From Acinetobacter qingfengensis (GTDB lineage: Bacteria > Pseudomonadota > Gammaproteobacteria > Pseudomonadales > Moraxellaceae), in assembly GCF_008693185.1 (NCBI RefSeq), contig NZ_VXKN01000008.1:88904-152903 (forward strand): a DNA stretch of 64,000 nucleotides, in the 5' to 3' direction. This document shows, in pieces, positions 40,767 to 50,371 of this stretch. The translations under genes were made by a program, and so were the position numbers. Position 1 is the stretch's first letter. Every line of letters starts with the position of its first letter. The notes under the pieces are model-generated. The model was not told the DNA's origin and made no database searches. It was given only the letters and a program-made list of their open reading frames with translations.

Positions 40767-40842
40767 GTCCCTATCGTCTAGAGGCCTAGGACATCGCCCT
40801 TTCACGGCGGTAACCGGGGTTCGAATCCCCGTAGGGACGCCA
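40767..40842 (+). tRNA. tRNA-Glu (anticodon TTC), copy 1
   Basis: The 76-base cloverleaf has the acceptor GTCCCTA pairing with TAGGGAC. The anticodon loop is CCTTTCACG with anticodon TTC, the T arm CCGGGGTTCGAATCCCCG, and the encoded end GCCA. It is identical to the copy 60 bases downstream. Confidence 0.97.
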
Positions 40843-40902
40843 CTTTAAATTTTTATTACTTTAAAGTGATTGAATCAATCAGTTGAACAGCCTCAAATAT
40901 TT

Positions 40903-40978
40903 GTCCCTATCGTCTAGAGGCCTAGGACATCGCCCTTTCACGGCGGTAACCGGGGTTCGAATCCCCGTAGGGACGCCA
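40903..40978 (+). tRNA. tRNA-Glu (anticodon TTC), copy 2
   Basis: An exact 76-base repeat of copy 1, also with encoded CCA. The pair is probably made from one transcript that ends at the hairpin directly downstream. Confidence 0.97.
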
Positions 40979-40985
40979 AATTCAG

Positions 40986-41022
40986 AAAAGCCACTGCAGA
41001 TTAAGATAGTGGCTTTTTTATT
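40986..41022 (+). terminator. Terminator after the tRNA-Glu pair
   Basis: AAAGCCACT and AGTGGCTTT form a stem around a 15-base loop, followed by TTTTATTT, 8 bases after the second tRNA. Confidence 0.85.
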
Positions 41023-41067
41023 TCAGAATTTTAAAAGGTATCATTATTTTCATCAAACATGACACTT

Positions 41068-41262
41068 CTAAACATCCTTTCTAAATTTAAGATGAAACTC
41101 CTTCTTAAAAAAGAATCCTGCAAGAAACAATAAAAAGCCAATCACTAAAAAATAAAAATCAAGATAATAAATGGATAATCCTATAGCAACTAAGCCTGCA
41201 CAAATTATCAAAAGAAAAATAATTTTTAGTATTAATTCCAAAATAGAACCATCTTCATACAT
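41068..41262 (-). CDS. Small membrane protein of unknown function
   Basis: The 64-aa product has two hydrophobic segments (LKIIFLLIICAGLVAIGLSI and FYFLVIGFLLFLAGFFF) and a basic C-terminal tail (KKEFHLKFRKDV). ATG 41262 has AAGGA about 8 bases upstream. No family is recognised. It is divergent from the XRE regulator and could share its control region. Confidence 0.6.
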   Translation of the reverse strand: MYEDGSILELILKIIFLLIICAGLVAIGLSIYYLDFYFLVIGFLLFLAGFFFKKEFHLKFRKDV

Positions 41263-41427
41263 CCCCACATTCCTTCCATAATTACTTTGTCAAAATATTT
41301 ACTGATTGAATACCAATCCACTCTAGATACTTATCTACAGCCTTGTGACAATCGACTGTTCAACAATCTGTTTCTTTCCATGAATCGCTAATGATCATCA
41401 AGCTTTAGTTTTCACCCATACATTTTC

Positions 41428-41440
41428 TACGAATTTCGTA
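41428..41440. promoter_or_regulatory. Operator-like palindrome 1 upstream of the XRE regulator
   Basis: TACGAATTTCGTA is a palindrome with 6-base arms around a central T. The same 13-mer occurs again 50 bases downstream (41478-41490). Confidence 0.7.
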
Positions 41441-41441
41441 A

Positions 41442-41460
41442 TTTTACGTTTTTCGTAAAA
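41442..41460. promoter_or_regulatory. Operator-like palindrome 2 upstream of the XRE regulator
   Basis: TTTTACGTTTTTCGTAAAA has perfect 7-base arms and the same TACG...CGTA half-sites as its neighbours, but a wider centre. It lies one base after palindrome 1. Confidence 0.65.
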
Positions 41461-41477
41461 AATAACAATAGGAAATA

Positions 41478-41490
41478 TACGAATTTCGTA
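41478..41490. promoter_or_regulatory. Operator-like palindrome 3 upstream of the XRE regulator
   Basis: A second exact copy of TACGAATTTCGTA, extended by an A/T pair on each side, 26 bases upstream of the regulator's start codon. It probably overlaps the promoter, which fits autoregulation. Confidence 0.7.
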
Positions 41491-41516
41491 TTTTTTAAAT
41501 CAAGAAATTAAATGTG

Positions 41517-41846
41517 ATGCTTGAAGATGCAAAAACAATCCTTTGCAGAAGGCTTAAATCAACCCGTAAGTTACGAAAAATGACTTTAGAAGCACTAGGC
41601 GTAGCTATTGGCCTAGATGAATCGTGTGCCAGTACACGTATTAGTCGGTATGAAAATGGTATTCATGCCATTGAGCCCAATACAGCAGAACGTCTTGCAC
41701 AGGTTTTAAACGTCCCTCTTTCTTATTTTTATGCTCCTGATGATGAGTTAGCAGAGTTAAATCAAATCTTTTATGAGTTAAATCCAGAAGATCAGGAGAA
41801 ATTATTATTATTTGCCAGAACATTAAAACAAACCCATCCGCAGTAA
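41517..41846 (+). CDS. XRE-family transcriptional regulator
   Basis: The 109-aa protein has an N-terminal Cro/C1-type helix-turn-helix. It reads LCRRLKSTRKLRKMTLEALG, then CASTRISRYENGIHAIEPNTAERLAQVLNVPLSYFYAPDD, quoted here in parts. A short acidic C-terminal helix (LNPEDQEKLLLFARTLK) follows. It likely binds DNA as a dimer. Three matching palindromes lie just upstream and suggest that it controls its own gene and perhaps the divergent small membrane protein. ATG 41517 is preferred; a GTG lies just before it. The SD is weak. Confidence 0.85.
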   Translation: MLEDAKTILCRRLKSTRKLRKMTLEALGVAIGLDESCASTRISRYENGIHAIEPNTAERLAQVLNVPLSYFYAPDDELAELNQIFYELNPEDQEKLLLFARTLKQTHPQ

Positions 41847-41919
41847 AGCCGACTTGAGTTTTAATGAAATTTGCCCCATTAATATTTGCAAATATTGTTT
41901 ATTTTTGAGATTTACCTTT

Positions 41920-42258
41920 ATGAGTTATCGTTGTCCAAAGTGTCAAAGCCCTAAAATTATGCCTGTAGCCAGTAGCAATAGTGTTCGCCCGGAAATTCCA
42001 AAAAGTCTAGCCATTTTGGTGCCTAGTGTTTTATTTCTATTACTATTTGTGTCGATTAGTCTGGCATTTTTGGTTCTGGATAAAAAAATGGGGCTATTAT
42101 TACAACTTGCAACTATTGCCAGTTTTCTGATTTTTATTGCCTCTGGTTTTATGTTCTGGAAAGCATTACCAAAATTTAAACAAAGTATGCAAACTTTTAT
42201 GCGCGCACAAAAACACTGGAAATGCCGTCAATGTAATCATGATTGGCAAAATTCATAA
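41920..42258 (+). CDS. Zinc-ribbon membrane protein of unknown function
   Basis: The 112-aa product starts MSYRCPKCQSPKIMP and ends WKCRQCNHDWQNS, so a four-cysteine zinc ribbon is split between its two ends. Between them are two membrane segments (SLAILVPSVLFLLLFVSISL and LLQLATIASFLIFIASGFMF). Both cysteine pairs would be on the same side of the membrane. ATG 41920 is chosen because it starts the ribbon. It lies 73 bases after the XRE gene and may be co-transcribed. The function is unknown. Confidence 0.7.
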   Translation: MSYRCPKCQSPKIMPVASSNSVRPEIPKSLAILVPSVLFLLLFVSISLAFLVLDKKMGLLLQLATIASFLIFIASGFMFWKALPKFKQSMQTFMRAQKHWKCRQCNHDWQNS

Positions 42259-42329
42259 AATATATATTGATGACTTTAGTTTGTGGGTAAATCAGAAGTT
42301 ATCCACAAACTTGTCGCTATTTTAAGCAT

Positions 42330-43703
42330 TTATCGGGGTAATTTGATACAAACACCTAAACCTTGTACTGGTGTTAAACCGGAAATAAAACTTAATTCAC
42401 CTTGATGTAAATCAACAATACGCTGAACGATGGATAACCCTAAACCAGATCCTTGTTGCTCTGTCCCAAGTATGCGATAAAAACGCTGTGTTAATTGTTG
42501 TTGTTGCATCACATCCACACCAATACCTTCATCCTGAACGATAAAATAATAATAATGTGCATCCAATTCAACTTTGAACAAAATTTTGCCAGAAGCGTAA
42601 CTGTAACGTACAGCATTATCTAATACATTACGTAATGCTGTAAAACAAAGTTCTTTATTGGCGGTTAAGGCATGTTCTGTATGGATATGCCATTCTACCA
42701 ACCATTGCATCTGTTTGCTTTTTATTGCCGGTTCAATGTCACGCTGTAGTTCATTCAATAATTCCATGACAGAAAATGTTGTTTTAGGCAGGCTATAGCT
42801 CTGTTGTGGATCTAGTCTTGCAAGTAATAATAAATTTTCGACAACTGCGGTACTACGTTTGACATCTGCTTTTAACTGTTCTAATTCAGGTTGAATAGGC
42901 TGTAAAAATAACTGATGTTTGCGTTGTAGCAACTGTAGCTTCATTTGAATCGCAGCCAGAGGCGTTCTTAATTCATGTGCGGCATCAGCTGTAAATTGTT
43001 GCTCTGCTGCAATTGCCTGCTGTAAATGTTGTAATAGCCGATTAATTGAATCCACTACAGGCTGCATTTCTGTCATAACTTCTATTGGTACTACAGGAGA
43101 TAAATCCTGTACATTTTTTTTAGAGATTTGTTCACCGATTTGATTGAGTGCTTTAATGCCACGACGAATGGATAACCATGTACCAAGTAATAACAGAATC
43201 CATAACAGCAACATTAACCAGATAAAATGACCGATGGCGGGAAGTAAATGTTCATAGCGCTGTTCCCACGGCTGAGCAATTTGAACCTGCATTTGTGAAT
43301 TTGGTTGGACTGCAACATAGACTCGCCACCACTGGTTCTGATATCGAATATTATAGAATTGATCATCACGGCTATTTGTAATTAGAGGATGGATTGGAGC
43401 ATGAGGACTTTTATGCACAATTATGCCCTGCGCATTCATCATTTGATAATCTAGCTCTAGTTCTTCATTATATTCGTCCAGATGATATTTCATCTGATGA
43501 TCTGCAATATTTTGCCCTTGCAGTAAAAGTTTGGCATTTTCTTCCAAAACATCATCAAATAATTCATGTGTATCGTAACCAATCACACCAATAACAATAA
43601 ATAAACTTAAGATACCTGAAATCACACTAGTAATGAGGGTGTTCATCATTAGCCGTTTTTGCAATGAAAACTTGTGTAATTCTGATTGCGTAGGGTTTGA
43701 CAT
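42330..43703 (-). CDS. qseC: Sensor histidine kinase of the QseC/PmrB type
   Basis: The 457-aa kinase has two membrane helices (about residues 20-42 and 160-178) enclosing a periplasmic sensor of about 115 residues. A HAMP segment and an H-box FTADAAHELRTPLAAIQ with His243 follow. N, G1 and G2 boxes read ALRNVLDNAVRYS, VQDEGIGVD and GSGLGLSIVQRIV. It phosphorylates the response regulator encoded directly upstream. The link to a ygiW-like gene points to QseBC; the PmrAB branch is close, but no pmrC is beside it. The signal is unknown. Confidence 0.87.
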   Translation of the reverse strand: MSNPTQSELHKFSLQKRLMMNTLITSVISGILSLFIVIGVIGYDTHELFDDVLEENAKLLLQGQNIADHQMKYHLDEYNEELELDYQMMNAQGIIVHKSPHAPIHPLITNSRDDQFYNIRYQNQWWRVYVAVQPNSQMQVQIAQPWEQRYEHLLPAIGHFIWLMLLLWILLLLGTWLSIRRGIKALNQIGEQISKKNVQDLSPVVPIEVMTEMQPVVDSINRLLQHLQQAIAAEQQFTADAAHELRTPLAAIQMKLQLLQRKHQLFLQPIQPELEQLKADVKRSTAVVENLLLLARLDPQQSYSLPKTTFSVMELLNELQRDIEPAIKSKQMQWLVEWHIHTEHALTANKELCFTALRNVLDNAVRYSYASGKILFKVELDAHYYYFIVQDEGIGVDVMQQQQLTQRFYRILGTEQQGSGLGLSIVQRIVDLHQGELSFISGLTPVQGLGVCIKLPR

Positions 43704-43707
43704 ATAT

Positions 43708-44370
43708 TTATTCCAGTGTACTTAATGTGTACCCTTGACGCCGGATAGTGCGAATGAAATCTGGGCTAATTTTTTTACGCAAGTTATAGATATACACTTC
43801 AATGGCATTGCTTTCAATTTCTTCTCCCCATCCGTACAATTCGTCTTCAAGTTGCTCTTTAGAAACAATATGTTGTGGATGACGTAATAATTTATACAAC
43901 ACCACATATTCTCGAGCAGTAAGATTAAGTTGTTGCTTCTGATAGCTTACAGTTTTTGCCACTGGATCAAGCTCAACTTCTCTCCAGCAAAGGTAATGTT
44001 GCGCTTGTGCAGTATATTTACGCACGGCTGCACGAATTCTTGCGGAGAGTTCTTCCAGATCAAATGGCTTTACTAAATAATCATCAGCGCCAAGATCCAA
44101 TCCTTCAACCCGATCCTTGATACTGTCCCGAGCAGTAATCATAAGTACTGGACTTTGCAGTTGTTGCTGTCTAACGGATGCAAGTAATTGATCACCTGTT
44201 AACTCTGGCAATCCACGATCTAATAATATGCAGCCATAACTATAATTTTGTAATGCGCTGTATGCCTGTTGACCACGTTTGACCCAATCCACAACATAGC
44301 CATCCATTTCTAACCACGATGTAATGGTTTCACCTAATGAAGTGTCATCTTCAGCCAGTAATATGCGCAT
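43708..44370 (-). CDS. qseB: OmpR-family response regulator of the QseB/PmrA type
   Basis: The 220-aa regulator has a receiver domain with the acidic pocket EDD, phospho-acceptor Asp51 (GCILLDRGLPELTGD) and Lys in YLVKPFDLEEL. A winged-helix DNA-binding domain follows, with LTAREYVVLYKLLRHPQHIV and SNAIEVYIYNLRKKI. It is 4 bases upstream of the kinase gene. Phosphorylated regulator probably controls this locus and the ygiW-like gene. Confidence 0.88.
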   Translation of the reverse strand: MRILLAEDDTSLGETITSWLEMDGYVVDWVKRGQQAYSALQNYSYGCILLDRGLPELTGDQLLASVRQQQLQSPVLMITARDSIKDRVEGLDLGADDYLVKPFDLEELSARIRAAVRKYTAQAQHYLCWREVELDPVAKTVSYQKQQLNLTAREYVVLYKLLRHPQHIVSKEQLEDELYGWGEEIESNAIEVYIYNLRKKISPDFIRTIRRQGYTLSTLE

Positions 44371-44524
44371 AGATTTAACCCGTTTCTAGAATTTTTCAAC
44401 ACTACATTAGTGTTCATTTCATCAAATCACAACTATAGGTTGTATTGATATCAGTCATACGACTTGTTTGTTAAAAACAGACTTTATATTTTTATATAAG
44501 ATATTCCAGAACACACTACAAATA

Positions 44525-44552
44525 AAAAGGTGCGCTTATAAAGCACACCAAA
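44525..44552 (-). terminator. Terminator after the ygiW-like gene
   Basis: The minus strand forms GGTGTGCTT / AAGCGCACC (one G-T pair), followed by TTTTTATT. It separates the ygiW-like gene from qseB. Confidence 0.75.
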
Positions 44553-44556
44553 AGCT

Positions 44557-44916
44557 TTAAAATTTCAATTGTTGAACATCAATTTCAACTTTCTTGAGCG
44601 GTTGATATTCAACATCGACTTCACCAATTAAAGTGACTGGTTGATTGGCGTGCAAAGGTTTTCCATGCCAAAGCTCATGATCAATCTCGACAACAATATT
44701 GCCTGTCTGGTCTTTAAATTCATATTTTTCATTGCCTAGATCACGTACAATTTTGCCTTTTAATTGTACGATCGTATCGTCTTTTAAAGCTTTCACTTGT
44801 TGAACGCTGCTAACTTTTCCAGCAATTGCTTGCTGATTGACTGGCGTAGCATACGCTGAATTCATTGCAACAAAAATTGCACCGGCTGATACGATTGATA
44901 AAATCATTTTTTTCAT
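44557..44916 (-). CDS. ygiW: YgiW/BOF-domain periplasmic protein
   Basis: The 119-aa protein has a signal peptide ending at AYA and a single OB-fold of the bacterial BOF family. The fold shows VQQVKALKDDTIVQLKGKIV, NEKYEFKDQTGNIVVEID and the ending PVTLIGEVDVEY. Members respond to envelope stress or bind cations in the periplasm. The order ygiW-qseB-qseC matches the E. coli arrangement, which supports both identities. A terminator lies between this gene and qseB, so it may be mostly transcribed alone. Confidence 0.87.
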   Translation of the reverse strand: MKKMILSIVSAGAIFVAMNSAYATPVNQQAIAGKVSSVQQVKALKDDTIVQLKGKIVRDLGNEKYEFKDQTGNIVVEIDHELWHGKPLHANQPVTLIGEVDVEYQPLKKVEIDVQQLKF

Positions 44917-45160
44917 TGAACTAACTCCTTAATTACATCATCTTATGTTGATATATGCATTACATCATTCAAAGCTGAAGTGAATCTTAAGAATCAGTAA
45001 TTTTCCAATACAAGCCGATCTTAATGATTTAATCAGTCTATCTAAATATTTTTTCCTTTTATCCGTGTCAAATCCATTTTCATCTGACAAAATATGTGTC
45101 TATTTTCACTATATGCTAAAATAATGCTAATTAACTTAAATTATAGCAATTCAGATCGGT

Positions 45161-45667
45161 ATGACAACGGGTTCTAAGCGCGTCTTTATTTTTTTATTCT
45201 TGTGCAATATTGCTGCGTTTTCGTCTGCATCAGCTGCACATCAGAACCTTTATGCTTTGTCTTTATCAATTTTAAGTTATAGTGAATTTCCCAATTCAGC
45301 AGCGACAACTTTCTGTATTGTCGGCAGTCAATCGGATACAATAAACTTTCAAAAACATGCCAAACTTTCAGGTTATGCTTATCGTATTATTGCTGTTGAT
45401 CAAAATAATTTTTTAAAATCAACCTGTCAGGCAGCTTATTTTTCCAATACAATTCCATTATCAAATCAAAATAATCTGATTAATAAATATCCACGAGAGC
45501 CATTATTATCTTTCACATCAAATGATCCATTTTGTGAAAGTCGCAATATTTTCTGTTTATATCAACATACTGGTCAGTTTTATTTCAATGTCAATCTGGA
45601 TTCGCTCACACAATCCGGAATTCATATTGATCCTCGTGTGTTATTGCTTGCCAAAAATACGGGGTAA
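45161..45667 (+). CDS. yfiR: YfiR-family periplasmic repressor of a diguanylate cyclase
   Basis: The 168-aa protein has a signal peptide (FIFLFLCNIAAFSSASA) and the YfiR/DUF4154 fold. It keeps YALSLSILSYSEFP, FCIVGSQSD and a cysteine pair near DPFCESRNIFCLYQHTGQ, with the family ending INLDSL-like VNLDSLTQSGIHIDPRVLLLA. YfiR restrains the cyclase YfiN in the periplasm and releases it on redox or envelope stress. It is 2 bases before the cyclase gene. Confidence 0.87.
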   Translation: MTTGSKRVFIFLFLCNIAAFSSASAAHQNLYALSLSILSYSEFPNSAATTFCIVGSQSDTINFQKHAKLSGYAYRIIAVDQNNFLKSTCQAAYFSNTIPLSNQNNLINKYPREPLLSFTSNDPFCESRNIFCLYQHTGQFYFNVNLDSLTQSGIHIDPRVLLLAKNTG

Positions 45668-45669
45668 GT

Positions 45670-46881
45670 ATGACTCATCATCAGCCTATTTCATTAAAAA
45701 ATTTATTCAAGAAAAGTCAATTAATCTCTATTCTATTAATTTTGTTTATTTTTTCTATTTTGTTTTTTCCATTATCTGTTTATATGATGAAAAGTTATGC
45801 CAATCAAAATCTACAATTAGTAGCAAACACTTTAGGTGACAGTCTACAACCCGCTTTGGTTTTTCATGATCAAAAAATTATTCAGCAAATTATCAATGAA
45901 AATACTAATAATTATGCCATCCGGAGAATTTATGTTTTTAATGCACAACATGAATTAATTGCCCATAGTGAAAAAACACCTGAATTATTGCCCAAAGTTC
46001 AATATTTACTTGATCAATATTTTTTAAATACACCGATTCATTCTGATGTCATTCACCAAAAATCTGTGGGGCAAATTGTTATTTATGGTAGTTCAGAAAA
46101 AATCCTGCAATTTATTTTTACATTTTTATTTAGTATTGCTTTATCGCTGATTGTTATGTTGGTTGCGTTATGGTTTATCACTCGGCGTACTTACCGAAAA
46201 ATTATTCAATCTATCTATCCACTTATGCATACTGCACAATTGGTAAGTAAGCAAAAAGCTTATAATTTAAGGTTTCCAGAAAATAAAATTGAAGAATTCC
46301 AAAAACTTAATGATGTTTTTAATGAACTATTAATTAAAATTCAAGACTCACATAATGATCTGACAAATGAGAATCAACAATTATCTATCCAAGCTAATCA
46401 CGATCCATTGACGGGTCTGGCAAACCGTAATTTCTTTTATCAAAAATTACTGGAAATCTTTGAATACGAGCATTTCCGTGACCATACCGCATTACTTTTT
46501 ATTGATAATAACAAATTTAAAGATATTAATGATCAATATGGCCATTTGGCTGGTGATGCCGTTTTAATCGAAATGGCTCATCGTTTAAAACAAAATTTAA
46601 GAGAAAATGATTTAATTGCGCGTTTGGGTGGTGATGAATTCGCAATTATTCTATCTCCAATTTATCAAAAAAAAGATGTTATTCATATTGCTGAAACGTT
46701 ATTAACAACCAGCCATCATCCCTTATTTCATGATGGGTATGCGATTGATTTTAGCTTTAGCGTAGGTATTGCTCTATCCAAACAGGCTGATTCACCAGAG
46801 GATCTGATTACACAAGCTGATCAAGCAATGTATCAGGCAAAAAATTCAGAATCACAATGGAGTTTATATCAGGATGTCTAA
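45670..46881 (+). CDS. yfiN: Membrane diguanylate cyclase of the YfiN type
   Basis: The 403-aa protein has two membrane helices (about residues 18-40 and 147-170) around a periplasmic CHASE8-like domain. A HAMP-like linker leads to a GGDEF domain with the intact motif GGDEF at about residues 320-324. The inhibitory I-site RxxD is present as REND (311-314). It should make cyclic-di-GMP and thus favour surface attachment. The genes on both sides encode its periplasmic repressor and the outer-membrane partner, as in the Pseudomonas YfiBNR system. Confidence 0.92.
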   Translation: MTHHQPISLKNLFKKSQLISILLILFIFSILFFPLSVYMMKSYANQNLQLVANTLGDSLQPALVFHDQKIIQQIINENTNNYAIRRIYVFNAQHELIAHSEKTPELLPKVQYLLDQYFLNTPIHSDVIHQKSVGQIVIYGSSEKILQFIFTFLFSIALSLIVMLVALWFITRRTYRKIIQSIYPLMHTAQLVSKQKAYNLRFPENKIEEFQKLNDVFNELLIKIQDSHNDLTNENQQLSIQANHDPLTGLANRNFFYQKLLEIFEYEHFRDHTALLFIDNNKFKDINDQYGHLAGDAVLIEMAHRLKQNLRENDLIARLGGDEFAIILSPIYQKKDVIHIAETLLTTSHHPLFHDGYAIDFSFSVGIALSKQADSPEDLITQADQAMYQAKNSESQWSLYQDV

Positions 46882-46902
46882 ATTTTTAAGAGGATTTATT
46901 TC

Positions 46903-47379
46903 ATGCTTTATATTTTAAAATCAATTGGTCTAGGCTTATGCTGTTTGACTCTCGTTGGCTGCATGAATCTGGGTGGATTGAGTTATCAACAGGCCAAAAT
47001 GCTTAAGAAACAGGGTTTTGAATTCACATCAGAAGGCTGGATGCTCGGTTTACCAGAACGTTTATTATTTGATTTTAATGTTGCAGATGTTAACCCTCAA
47101 TATGTGGGGCAACTTAATACCTTGGCCATACAACTTAAAAAATATAATTTGAACCGCTTAAAAATCTTTGGCTATACAGATAATGTGGGCTCAGAGCAAT
47201 ATAATCTAAATTTATCACAACAACGTGCTGAACATGTATCACAATATTTTCTTGCAAATGGTTATTTACCTGCCAATTTACAAATTATAGGCCGTGGTTC
47301 AGCCAATCCAATAAATGAAAATGATACTGAAGACAATCGTGCTAAAAATCGCCGAGTATCTATTGTTGTGGTTCCTTAA
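46903..47379 (+). CDS. yfiB: OmpA-like lipoprotein of the YfiB type
   Basis: The 158-aa lipoprotein has the lipobox LVGC. The OmpA/Pal peptidoglycan-binding domain has LLFDFNVADVNPQ, IFGYTDNVGSEQYNLNLSQQ, RAEHVSQYF and NRAKNRRVSIVVVP. In the known system YfiB at the outer membrane sequesters YfiR and frees YfiN. It ends the operon and is followed by a strong terminator. Confidence 0.9.
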   Translation: MLYILKSIGLGLCCLTLVGCMNLGGLSYQQAKMLKKQGFEFTSEGWMLGLPERLLFDFNVADVNPQYVGQLNTLAIQLKKYNLNRLKIFGYTDNVGSEQYNLNLSQQRAEHVSQYFLANGYLPANLQIIGRGSANPINENDTEDNRAKNRRVSIVVVP

Positions 47380-47400
47380 ATTTTTTTTAATTCTGCAAGA

Positions 47401-47435
47401 AAATAACCCTCAACATCCTGTTGAGGGTTATTTAA
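47401..47435 (+). terminator. Terminator after yfiB
   Basis: AATAACCCTCAACA and TGTTGAGGGTTATT form a perfect 14-base-pair stem with a 3-base loop, 21 bases after the yfiB stop. The T-run is short (TTTAAATTT). Confidence 0.85.
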
Positions 47436-47784
47436 ATTTCAGTAGCAGCCTAATATCCTATCATGCTGTGGTATATCCATATACCTGTGCATCCTTACAC
47501 AATCTCTCGAAACATCCTGTTTCCTGACGAAAGTAATAATAGATTTTTATTAAAGTCAGTATAAGAAGATAAAACCACCAAATTATGTAAGCTTAAACTT
47601 ACAGCATCGCATAAATTATCCACACAATTCACTTAAGTCACGCTTTTGTAAAATATTCGACATCATTTTTTCATATAGAAAAATCAAAATAATGGTTAAA
47701 AAACATCTATTTTTCATTAGGCTTTAGATATTGCTAGTCTTTCATCCAAAAGATATTTTTAATAAAAAATAATGCAAAATTAAC
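47436..47784. other. Intergenic DNA between yfiB and frmR, no gene seen
   Basis: The stretch between the yfiB terminator and the FrmR operator is AT-rich. It contains short open frames without SD or recognisable product, and I see nothing further in it. Confidence 0.5.
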
Positions 47785-47803
47785 TATACTGGGGTAGAGT
47801 ATA
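47785..47803. promoter_or_regulatory. FrmR-type operator upstream of frmR
   Basis: TATACTGGGGTAGAGTATA has inverted TATACT/AGTATA arms around a G-tract, the form of operator bound by FrmR/RcnR/CsoR tetramers. It lies 32 bases upstream of the frmR start codon. Confidence 0.75.
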
Positions 47804-47834
47804 AGATGAAAAAATAAGATGGTAAGGATATATC

Positions 47835-48110
47835 GTGCCAAAAACACTTGAAGACAAAAAGAAAATTCTAATTCGTGTTAGAAAAGTCCAAGGGCAGGTT
47901 CAAGCCATTGAACGTTCTTTAGAAAGTGATTCACCATGTACTGATGTATTACAGCAAATTTGTGCCATTCGTGGCGCATTAAATGGCTTAATGACTGAAT
48001 TACTTGAGATACACCTGAAAGATACGCTGGTTTCTGGAGAATCGACCGAACTACAGCGTAGCGATGAATTAATTCAGATTAGTAAAATTCTGAAATCGTA
48101 TTTGAAATAA
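47835..48110 (+). CDS. frmR: Formaldehyde-responsive repressor FrmR
   Basis: The 91-aa all-helical repressor of the RcnR/CsoR family starts with GTG (SD AAGGA) and reads PKTLEDKKKILIRVRKVQGQ. The formaldehyde-sensing pair Pro2 and Cys35 (SDSPCTDVLQQ) and His60 are present as in E. coli FrmR. In E. coli, formaldehyde links Pro2 and Cys35 and releases DNA. It leads frmA and frmB and probably represses all three. Confidence 0.92.
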   Translation: MPKTLEDKKKILIRVRKVQGQVQAIERSLESDSPCTDVLQQICAIRGALNGLMTELLEIHLKDTLVSGESTELQRSDELIQISKILKSYLK

Positions 48111-48127
48111 TGATCAAGGAGAAATAA

Positions 48128-49246
<1,119 letters not shown>

Positions 49247-49312
49247 ACCCTGATTACGCAGCAAACAAGACCATTGTTTGCTGTTCAATTATATATTAAA
49301 GAGGATCAATGA

Positions 49313-50140
49313 ATGGAACGAATCGAACACCATGCCAGTTTTGGTGGTTGGCAAGAAGTCTATCAACATCAATCCAAACAACTCAATTGTACTGTGAATT
49401 TTGCAGTTTATTTGCCACCTCATTTAAAAGGTGAAAAATTACCTGTTTTGTACTGGTTATCAGGCTTAACCTGTAATGAGCAGAACTTTATTACCAAAGC
49501 TGCTGCACAAAAATATGCTGCTGAACACCAAATCATTCTTGTTGCACCAGATACCAGTCCTCGTGGTGAAGATGTTGCCAATGATGCAGCGTATGATTTA
49601 GGGCAAGGCGCAGGTTTTTATGTTGATGCAACGCAACAGCCATGGGCAGATCATTTCCGTATGTATAGCTATCTTACAGAAGAATTACCTGCTCTGATCA
49701 ATAGTCATTTTCCAGTCAATGGCAAACAAAGTATTGCTGGACATTCTATGGGTGGGCATGGTGCACTAATTATTGGGCTGAGGAATCCTGCACAATATCA
49801 AAGTATTTCTGCATTTGCTCCGATTGTTGCACCAACGCAAGTTCCATGGGGACAAAAGGCTTTTCAAACCTATTTGGGTGCAGATCAAAACACATGGCGA
49901 AATTATGATGCTGTCACATTGATTCAACAAACATCACAGCAATTGCCTATTTTAATTGATCAAGGACAGGATGATCCCTTTCTTGAAGAACAATTAAAAC
50001 CACAATTATTACAACAAGCAGCTCAAATTCAGAATTATCCTCTGATATTGAATTTACGCTCAGGCTATGACCATAGTTACTATTTTATTGCCAGTTTTAT
50101 TGAAGACCATATTAGATTTCATGCCCAGTATCTAAAGTAG
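49313..50140 (+). CDS. frmB: S-formylglutathione hydrolase
   Basis: The 275-aa esterase-D-type alpha/beta hydrolase has the nucleophile Ser145 in [13 protein letters not shown], the oxyanion region [12 protein letters not shown], an acid in DQGQDDPFL and His in [10 protein letters not shown]. It hydrolyses S-formylglutathione to formate and glutathione, completing detoxification. A good SD (AGAGGATCA) precedes ATG 49313. A terminator follows 83 bases after the stop. Confidence 0.95.
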   Translation: MERIEHHASFGGWQEVYQHQSKQLNCTVNFAVYLPPHLKGEKLPVLYWLSGLTCNEQNFITKAAAQKYAAEHQIILVAPDTSPRGEDVANDAAYDLGQGAGFYVDATQQPWADHFRMYSYLTEELPALINSHFPVNGKQSIAGHSMGGHGALIIGLRNPAQYQSISAFAPIVAPTQVPWGQKAFQTYLGADQNTWRNYDAVTLIQQTSQQLPILIDQGQDDPFLEEQLKPQLLQQAAQIQNYPLILNLRSGYDHSYYFIASFIEDHIRFHAQYLK

Positions 50141-50222
50141 TCTATGCACTTTAATATCCTTTATTCTACTGATTATTAAGGCTATATAGAAATACTTACT
50201 ATTTCAACTTGATCATGGTCAA

Positions 50223-50250
50223 TAAAAAAGAGCCGCAAAAGGCTCTTTTT
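50223..50250 (+). terminator. Terminator after frmB
   Basis: AAAAAGAGCC-GCAAAA-GGCTCTTTTT is a strong stem ending in a T-run, 83 bases after the frmB stop. Confidence 0.88.
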
Positions 50251-50371
50251 AACATCAATTCATCACAATTTAAAATTGTTCACTATTGAATAATTGATTA
50301 ACATTGCTAAAAGGATTTTTTTGAAATTCTGTTTACTGTCTAACAATCCTGTATACAGACATATTCATATA

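Noticed and set aside
40767..40978. Tandem tRNA-Glu genes as an attachment site with a tRNA duplication from an integrated element
   Set aside because: Both are complete, identical and share one promoter and terminator; no integrase is near.
42330..44370. Two-component system read as PmrAB (polymyxin resistance)
   Set aside because: No pmrC (phosphoethanolamine transferase) is adjacent and a ygiW-like gene is; QseBC fits better, although the families are close.
47436..47784. Possible small RNA between yfiB and frmR
   Set aside because: I found no promoter plus terminator pair inside the gap; the one hairpin belongs to yfiB.
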